Of a DNA stretch of 27,601 bases, positions 22,202 through 27,601 are shown piece after piece (the first letter of the stretch is position 1; the number at the start of each line of letters is the position of its first letter). The position numbers were made by a program, and so were the translations under genes. This stretch comes from an uncultured Sneathia sp. (GTDB taxonomy: Bacteria; Fusobacteriota; Fusobacteriia; Fusobacteriales; Leptotrichiaceae). The stretch covers positions 1-27,601 of the forward strand of contig CABURZ010000008.1 of NCBI GenBank assembly GCA_902494065.1, given 5' to 3'. The notes under the pieces are model-generated. The model made no database searches. It was not told where the DNA came from and saw only the letters and a list, made by a program, of their open reading frames with translations.

Positions 22202-24656
22202 TAGAGTTTATGATTATGCAAAAAGATTTGCACAAGATACGACAACATTTATAAAAAATCTTACAAATATAGGCATAAAAAATAAGACAGCATTAAATAA
22301 ATTAGATGAAAAAGAAATAGAATTAATTGAAGAAAAAATGCCTAAAATATTGGAAGAGCAGAATCAAAAAGACGAAAAGACTATAGTAGTGCAAGAAAAA
22401 AAGATCTTTGTAAGTCAAAAGAAAAAAGAATTTAATAGAGAACAACGTAATAATCAAAAACCAACAAGAGAATTTCATAAATGGAATACGTACAAAGAAA
22501 GAAATCCTAAAGAAGACGGAGAAAAGAAAGAATACAGAACAAATAAGGGAAATATTTTTAATAAACCTAAATTTGATAATACAAATAAAACAAAAAGAGA
22601 GTTTAATAAAGATAAGGATAACAATGGTAAATTTAATAATACAAAGTTCAATCAAAAACAAAATGATAAAATTAAAAATGAAGTAGAAGTTCCAGAAATG
22701 GAAACTATGACAAAAAATTCTAAATCATCTAAGCAAAAAACAAAATTCGATAAAAAGAAATATGAATATGAAAAAAAGGCAAAAGAAGAAGAAAGAAAAT
22801 TAAAGGAATTAAGAACTGATTTTAGAAAAGATAATGCCAAAAAGAAAATTAAGAAAAAAGAAAAACAAATTAAAAGTGAAGTTGTAAAATTAGATGATAC
22901 ATCTGGTGTACTAAAAATAATAGGTGAATTAACAGTTAAGGATTTAGCAGATAAATTAGGTATAACTGCATCAGCAGTAATATCAAAGTTTTTTATGCAA
23001 GGAAAAGTATTAACTGCTAATGCAATTTTATCTATGGAAGAAATTGAAGAGGTAGCATTAGAATATAATGTACTAATAGAAATTGAAGAAGAAGTTGAAC
23101 TACCCTATGGTGAAAAATATGATCTTGAAATAGAAGATAATGCCAACGAATTAGTTCAAAGAGCACCAGTTATTACAATAATGGGACATGTTGATCACGG
23201 TAAAACTTCACTATTAGATGCATTGCGTCATACAAATGTAATTGCAAATGAAGCAGGTGGAATAACTCAAAGTATAGGTGCATACCAAGTTACATGGAAA
23301 GACCAAAAAATAACATTTATTGATACACCAGGGCATGAAGCTTTTACAGAAATGCGTGCAAGAGGTGCTAATATCACGGATATATCTATCTTAATAGTAG
23401 CAGCAGATGATGGAGTAAAACCACAAACAATAGAAGCTATTTCACATGCAAAAGAAGCCAATGTACCTATAATAGTTGCGATCAATAAAATAGATAAGCC
23501 AGACGCAAATCCTATGAGAGTTAAGCAAGAACTAATGGAATATGGTTTAGTTGCACAAGAATGGGGTGGAGATACAGAATGTGTTGAAATTTCAGCAAAA
23601 CAAAAAATTAATTTAGAAGAATTATTAGAAACTATAGTAATTACATCTGAACTATTAGAATTAAAAGCAAATCCTAAAAAAAGAGCTAAAGCTGTAGTAG
23701 TTGAATCAAAATTAGATCCTCAAGTTGGTATAATTGCAGATATGCTTGTACAAGAAGGTACTCTAAAAATAGGAGATATATTTGTAGTTGGAGGAACTTA
23801 TGGTAGAATACGTAGTATGATAGATGATAAAGGTAATAAAATTACTAAAGCAGAACCTTCAATGCCGGTTGAAATAACAGGATTTAATGATATACCAGAA
23901 GCAGGAGCAACGCTATATTGTGTTAAAAATGATAAACAAGCACGTAAAATTGTTGATGACTATAATGCAAGTAAGAAATTAACAGATTTAAATGCTAAAA
24001 AACATATTTCACTTGAAAGTTTGTCTCAACAATTAGAAGATGAACAATTAAAAGAATTAAAGTGTATTATAAGAGCAGATTCAAAAGGATCAGTTGAGGC
24101 ATTAAAAGAATCATTAAATAAATTAAGCAATGAAAAAGTGCATGTTGATATTATACAAGCAACTGCTGGTGCTATAACTGAAGGAGATATTAAACTAGCT
24201 GAAGCGTCTAATGCAATAATAATAGGATTTGGTGTAAGACCTACTAATACAGCTAGAACTGAAGCAGAAAAAACAGGTGTTGAAATTAGAAATTATAATG
24301 TAATATACCATGTAACAGAAGATATAGAAAAAGCAATGAAAGGTATGCTTGATCCAGAATATAGAGAAGTATATCACGGTAGACTAGAAGTTTTAAAAGT
24401 ATTTAAAATTTCAAACGTAGGTAATATTGCAGGAACTTTAGTATTAGAAGGAAAAGTTACAAATCATTCGAAAATTAGAGTTTTAAGAAATGGTATTATA
24501 ATTTTTGATGGAGATATTTTATCATTAAAACGTCATAAAGATGAAGCTCGTGAAGTAAATATGGGACAAGAATGCGGAATTAGCTTAAAAGACTTTAATG
24601 ATATTAAAGAAGGCGACATATTAGAAGCATATATTAAAGAGGTAATTGAAAGATAA
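22194..24656 (+). CDS. infB: translation initiation factor IF-2
   Basis: 820 aa GTPase that brings initiator tRNA to the ribosome. G motifs are in order: GHVDHGKTS (about residue 331), DTPGHEAF (about 377), NKIDKP (about 431) and SAK (about 467). These are followed by the beta-barrel and C-terminal tRNA-binding domains. Residues ~45-240 are a low-complexity, Lys/Glu/Asn-rich linker, then an IF2_N domain with the LADKLGITASAVISKFFMQG segment. The start is ATG 22194, with GGTGG (22184-22188) upstream. An in-frame GTG at 22185 is part of that binding site and would add three residues not seen in the family. It overlaps ylxR by eight bases. Confidence 0.97.
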   Translation: MNNRVYDYAKRFAQDTTTFIKNLTNIGIKNKTALNKLDEKEIELIEEKMPKILEEQNQKDEKTIVVQEKKIFVSQKKKEFNREQRNNQKPTREFHKWNTYKERNPKEDGEKKEYRTNKGNIFNKPKFDNTNKTKREFNKDKDNNGKFNNTKFNQKQNDKIKNEVEVPEMETMTKNSKSSKQKTKFDKKKYEYEKKAKEEERKLKELRTDFRKDNAKKKIKKKEKQIKSEVVKLDDTSGVLKIIGELTVKDLADKLGITASAVISKFFMQGKVLTANAILSMEEIEEVALEYNVLIEIEEEVELPYGEKYDLEIEDNANELVQRAPVITIMGHVDHGKTSLLDALRHTNVIANEAGGITQSIGAYQVTWKDQKITFIDTPGHEAFTEMRARGANITDISILIVAADDGVKPQTIEAISHAKEANVPIIVAINKIDKPDANPMRVKQELMEYGLVAQEWGGDTECVEISAKQKINLEELLETIVITSELLELKANPKKRAKAVVVESKLDPQVGIIADMLVQEGTLKIGDIFVVGGTYGRIRSMIDDKGNKITKAEPSMPVEITGFNDIPEAGATLYCVKNDKQARKIVDDYNASKKLTDLNAKKHISLESLSQQLEDEQLKELKCIIRADSKGSVEALKESLNKLSNEKVHVDIIQATAGAITEGDIKLAEASNAIIIGFGVRPTNTARTEAEKTGVEIRNYNVIYHVTEDIEKAMKGMLDPEYREVYHGRLEVLKVFKISNVGNIAGTLVLEGKVTNHSKIRVLRNGIIIFDGDILSLKRHKDEAREVNMGQECGISLKDFNDIKEGDILEAYIKEVIER

Positions 24657-24657
24657 T

Positions 24658-25011
24658 ATGAATGATAGAAGAATAAAAGGGTTAGAAAAAGAAATATCAA
24701 GAATAATAGGTACTACTATTTTAACTGAAATAAATAATGAAAAAATAAAAAATCTTGTTACAGTATATAAAACAACACTTACTAAAGATGCAAGATATGT
24801 AGATATAGTATTTTCTGTATTAAATTATAAGGAAAATATTAATAAGGATAAAATATTAGAGGAATTAAATAAGTTAAAAGGATTTTTTAGAAAAAAATTA
24901 AGTCAGGAATTGACTATTAGATATGTACCAGAAATAAGAGTATTCCTTGATGATAGTGTTGAGCAAGGTATAAAAATTTCAAATTTAATAGATAAAGTTA
25001 TAAATTCGTGA
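24658..25011 (+). CDS. rbfA: ribosome-binding factor A
   Basis: 117 aa KH-like protein acting in late 30S maturation. The N-terminus NDRRIKGLEKEISRIIGTTI and the C-terminal TIRYVPEIRVFLDDSVEQGIKI segment are typical. The start is set at ATG 24658, one base after the infB stop, because it gives the family N-terminus. An in-frame TTG at 24646 would lie too close to the GAGGT at 24639-24643. The ribosome binding site for the ATG is poorly spaced, so expression probably depends on reinitiation after infB. Confidence 0.9.
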   Translation: MNDRRIKGLEKEISRIIGTTILTEINNEKIKNLVTVYKTTLTKDARYVDIVFSVLNYKENINKDKILEELNKLKGFFRKKLSQELTIRYVPEIRVFLDDSVEQGIKISNLIDKVINS

Positions 25012-25043
25012 TAAAATATAAAAAAAATATAATAGGAGGAACA

Positions 25044-26321
25044 ATGTATAATTTAGAAAGATTAGAAAATTCACAAGTAAAGGCAAAAATAGAATTAAAA
25101 GGAGAAGAATTTAAAAATTTAAGAGATAAAGTTTTAGCTGAATTTAAAAATGCTAAAATAGATGGATTTAGAAAAGGACATACCCCATTAGATGTTATTG
25201 AAAAAACATTTGAAGGTAAAATTAATGAAGAAATCTTTAATTATGTTTTAAATACTGAAATAAAAAAACTAGTTGATGAAAATGATTTAGAAGTATTAGG
25301 TCAAATTAATATTGAAGATCACGCTTTAACTAAAGAAGAAGTTAGTGTAAATATTAGCTTTGAAGTTAAACCATCATTTGAATTACCTGAATATAAAGGA
25401 TTAGACATAAAAGAAGAAGTAGAAGAAGTTACTGATGAAAAGGTTGAACAAAAATTACAATCAGTTGTACAAAGAAGTAAGACTGTAGAAAAAAGTAAAA
25501 AAACTACTGCAGAAGACGGAGATTTAGTAAACATAAACTTTGAAGGATTTGTAGATGGTGTTGCATTTGAAGGTGGAAAATCTGAAAACTATAATATAAA
25601 ATTAGGATCACATTCATTTATAGATACATTTGAAGAACAAATAGTAGGTCACAATGTAAATGATGAATTTGATGTAAATGTAGTATTTCCTGAAGAATAT
25701 CATGCAGAAAATTTAAAAGGAAAACCTGCATTATTTAAAGTTAAATTAAATTCTATACAAGAAGAAAAATTACCTACTGTAGATGATGAATTTGCTAAGA
25801 AAAATGGTTATGATACATTGGCAGAATATAAAATTGCATTAAAGGCAGAATTAGAAGAAGATGCAAATGCACAAGCTAAAGATAAAAAATATCAAGAAAT
25901 TGCTGATAAATTAGTTAAGTCTACTGAAATGGAATTACCAAAAAATATAGTAGAAGCTGAAAATAAGAGTCAAAAGAATGCATTATTACAACAATTATCA
26001 ATGCAAGGATTAGATTTAAAGGCATATTTAAACTTATCAAATAAAACAGAAGAAGAATTTGAAGCTGAATGTGTTGAAAGAGCAAAAAATATAGTTAAAT
26101 TTAATTTAATAATTGGTAAAATTGCAGAAAATGAAAATATAAAAGTTGAAAAAGCAGATGTTGATGCAGAATTAGATAATATGGCATCTATGTATGGTAT
26201 GACAAGAGAACAATTATTAGATGAATTAACTAAAGCAAAATTATTAGAAAATTATACTAACCAAATTGCAAGTTCAATATTTATGGGAAGAATTAAGGAA
26301 TTTTTAGTTAAAAACAACTAA
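25044..26321 (+). CDS. tig: trigger factor chaperone
   Basis: 425 aa ribosome-associated chaperone and prolyl isomerase. The ribosome docking motif GFRKGHTPLDVIEK is at about residues 35-48. The PPIase (FKBP) domain is seen as DGDLVNINFEGFVDGVAFEGG (about 155-175), followed by SFIDTFEEQIVGH. The long helical C-terminal domain fills the rest. The start is ATG 25044, with TAGGAGGA just upstream. An upstream ATG at 25008 overlaps rbfA but has no binding site and adds 12 non-conserved residues. The order tig-clpP-clpX is widely conserved. Confidence 0.95.
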   Translation: MYNLERLENSQVKAKIELKGEEFKNLRDKVLAEFKNAKIDGFRKGHTPLDVIEKTFEGKINEEIFNYVLNTEIKKLVDENDLEVLGQINIEDHALTKEEVSVNISFEVKPSFELPEYKGLDIKEEVEEVTDEKVEQKLQSVVQRSKTVEKSKKTTAEDGDLVNINFEGFVDGVAFEGGKSENYNIKLGSHSFIDTFEEQIVGHNVNDEFDVNVVFPEEYHAENLKGKPALFKVKLNSIQEEKLPTVDDEFAKKNGYDTLAEYKIALKAELEEDANAQAKDKKYQEIADKLVKSTEMELPKNIVEAENKSQKNALLQQLSMQGLDLKAYLNLSNKTEEEFEAECVERAKNIVKFNLIIGKIAENENIKVEKADVDAELDNMASMYGMTREQLLDELTKAKLLENYTNQIASSIFMGRIKEFLVKNN

Positions 26322-26334
26322 GAAGGGAAGAGGA

Positions 26335-26907
26335 ATGATTTATCCATTTATACATGAAGAAGAAGGTGGAGTTGAAAAAACATATAATATTTTTTCAAGA
26401 CTACTTAAAGATAGAATAATATTTTTAATGGGAGAAGTTAATGATGAAATGGCTAATACCATTATTGCACAACTTCTATACCTTAATGCACAAGACAAGA
26501 AAAAAGATATAACAATGTATATTAATAGCCCTGGCGGTTCAGTAACTGCTGGGCTTGGTATTTATGATACAATCAAACACATTGATTGTGATGTATCAAC
26601 AGTTTGTATAGGACAAGCTGCTAGTATGGGTGCATTTTTATTAGCAGCAGGTAAAAAAGGCAAAAGATTTTCATTACCTAATTCAAGAATAATGATACAC
26701 CAAGTTTTAGGTGGAATTGGTTATTCACAAGCGACAGATGTAAAGATACATGCACAAGAAATGCTAAGATTAAAAGATTTATTAAACAATGAATTAGCTA
26801 TAAATACAAGTAAAACAATTAAACAAATTGAAAAGGCTACTGATAGAGATAATTTTATGTCTTCTAGTGAAGCAAAAGAATTTGGGTTAATTGATGCTAT
26901 AATATAG
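26335..26907 (+). CDS. clpP: ATP-dependent Clp protease proteolytic subunit
   Basis: 190 aa serine protease that forms the tetradecameric chamber working with ClpX or ClpA/C. Catalytic residues are in place: Ser97 (GQAASMGAF), His122 (MIHQVLG) and Asp172 (TDRDNFMS). The start ATG 26335 follows GAAGAGG. The N-terminus MIYPFIHEEEGGVEKTYNIFSRLL has a slightly different lead from the common MxxxPxVIE form but the same spacing. Thirteen bases separate it from tig and 13 from clpX. Confidence 0.97.
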   Translation: MIYPFIHEEEGGVEKTYNIFSRLLKDRIIFLMGEVNDEMANTIIAQLLYLNAQDKKKDITMYINSPGGSVTAGLGIYDTIKHIDCDVSTVCIGQAASMGAFLLAAGKKGKRFSLPNSRIMIHQVLGGIGYSQATDVKIHAQEMLRLKDLLNNELAINTSKTIKQIEKATDRDNFMSSSEAKEFGLIDAII

Positions 26908-26920
26908 AAAGGAAAATTAG

Positions 26921-27601
26921 ATGGCAAAAAAGATATTTTCATGCTCATTTTGTGGTGAGCATGGTGAAAATATTGATTTAGTTGAAGGAGATAATGGAGC
27001 ATATATTTGCGAGTCTTGTATCTTTAAATGTTATGATATGGTATGTTCAGATGCAGAGGATTTAAGTAAGATTAATGTAAAGGCAAATAGCAAAATTAAT
27101 CTAATAAAACCCCGTGAAATAAAAGAAAAGTTAGACGAATATATTATAGGTCAAGAAATAGCAAAAAAAGTTTTATCTGTTGCAGTATATAATCATTTTA
27201 AAAGATTAATGTTAAAAGATAACAGAAAAAAAGATGATGTTGAAGTACAAAAATCAAATATTCTTTTAATAGGACCTACAGGTAGTGGTAAAACATTGTT
27301 AGCTCAAACTTTAGCTAAAATACTAAATGTTCCTTTAGCTATTGCTGATGCAACTACAGTTACAGAAGCAGGATATGTTGGAGACGACGTTGAAAATGTT
27401 TTATTAAAATTAATAAAAGCTGCAGACTATGATGTAGATGTTGCAAAAAAAGGTATCATATACATAGATGAAATTGATAAAATAGCAAGAAAATCTGAAA
27501 ATACATCTATAACACGTGATGTTTCAGGAGAAGGAGTACAACAAGCATTGCTTAAAATTGTTGAAGGTACGGTTTCAAGTGTTCCAGCTAATGGTGGTAG
27601 A
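26921..27601 (+). CDS. clpX: ATP-dependent Clp protease ATP-binding subunit ClpX, N-terminal part
   Basis: The first 227 codons, open to the window edge. The N-terminal zinc-binding domain has Cys8, Cys11, Cys30 and Cys33 (CSFC...CESC). The AAA+ domain shows Walker A GPTGSGKT (118-125), pore loop GYVG (151-154) and Walker B IIYIDEID (179-186). The linker after the zinc finger is normal length. The start ATG 26921 follows AAAGGA. The C-terminal half is outside the window, so completeness cannot be judged. Confidence 0.96.
   Translation, partial: MAKKIFSCSFCGEHGENIDLVEGDNGAYICESCIFKCYDMVCSDAEDLSKINVKANSKINLIKPREIKEKLDEYIIGQEIAKKVLSVAVYNHFKRLMLKDNRKKDDVEVQKSNILLIGPTGSGKTLLAQTLAKILNVPLAIADATTVTEAGYVGDDVENVLLKLIKAADYDVDVAKKGIIYIDEIDKIARKSENTSITRDVSGEGVQQALLKIVEGTVSSVPANGGR

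Noticed and set aside
22323..22661. 112-codon minus-strand frame opposite the infB linker
   Set aside because: It is Phe/Ile-rich because it is the complement of the Lys/Asn-rich IF2 linker. No start signal.

Overview
The window is very AT-rich, densely packed DNA that uses standard bacterial codons (TGA is a stop). The gene families point to the phylum Fusobacteriota, most likely the Leptotrichiaceae (Sneathia/Streptobacillus/Leptotrichia type). The evidence for this is the fermentative pyruvate formate-lyase pair, the large Gram-positive-like SRP RNA, and the order rimP-nusA-ylxR-infB-rbfA followed by tig-clpP-clpX. The taxonomic call is an inference from composition and gene content, not from a marker alignment.

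Region by region: (1) 1-1000 holds a decayed RNA-linked abortive-infection unit. A promoter and a short structured RNA of the abiF type are followed by an Abi_2/AbiF HEPN gene broken by one frameshift and one in-frame stop. (2) 1061-3528 is a tight three-gene set: a nitrilase, a duplicated DUF1576-like membrane protein and a small acidic protein of unknown function. (3) 3635-6297 is an ECF-type importer cassette: MptD-family S component, EcfT, and one polypeptide carrying both ATPases. (4) 6498-12523 is a pyruvate-centred block: pflB, its activase pflA, a CstA-family carrier, and a transcription regulator with two complete AraC-type DNA-binding domains. (5) On the minus strand, 16119-12520 holds the SRP RNA gene, a CDF metal exporter with an acetyltransferase-like N-terminal extension, and a U32-family protein resembling RlhA. 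(6) 16231-17866 is a divergent signal peptidase I gene plus a RimI-like acetyltransferase. (7) 17878-20316 is a scar. An ISL3-family element with a recognisable left end has lost its right end, and its transposase frame runs directly into the last ~90 codons of an ABC permease. The cognate ATPase gene behind it is intact but orphaned. (8) 20325-27601 is the conserved translation and proteostasis operon, starting from a strong extended -10 promoter and a leader hairpin. It encodes RimP, NusA, YlxR, IF2, RbfA, trigger factor, ClpP and the N-terminal part of ClpX, which runs off the window.

The most interesting points are the abiF RNA/HEPN relic (a family proposed to be related to the origin of Cas13), the in-frame transposase-permease hybrid, the acetyltransferase-CDF fusion, the doubled AraC domain, and the nitrilase/DUF1576/small-protein cluster. 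No CRISPR array, tRNA or rRNA gene was seen. The longest stretch without a protein gene (about 15836-16230) is filled by the SRP RNA gene and two divergent promoters.
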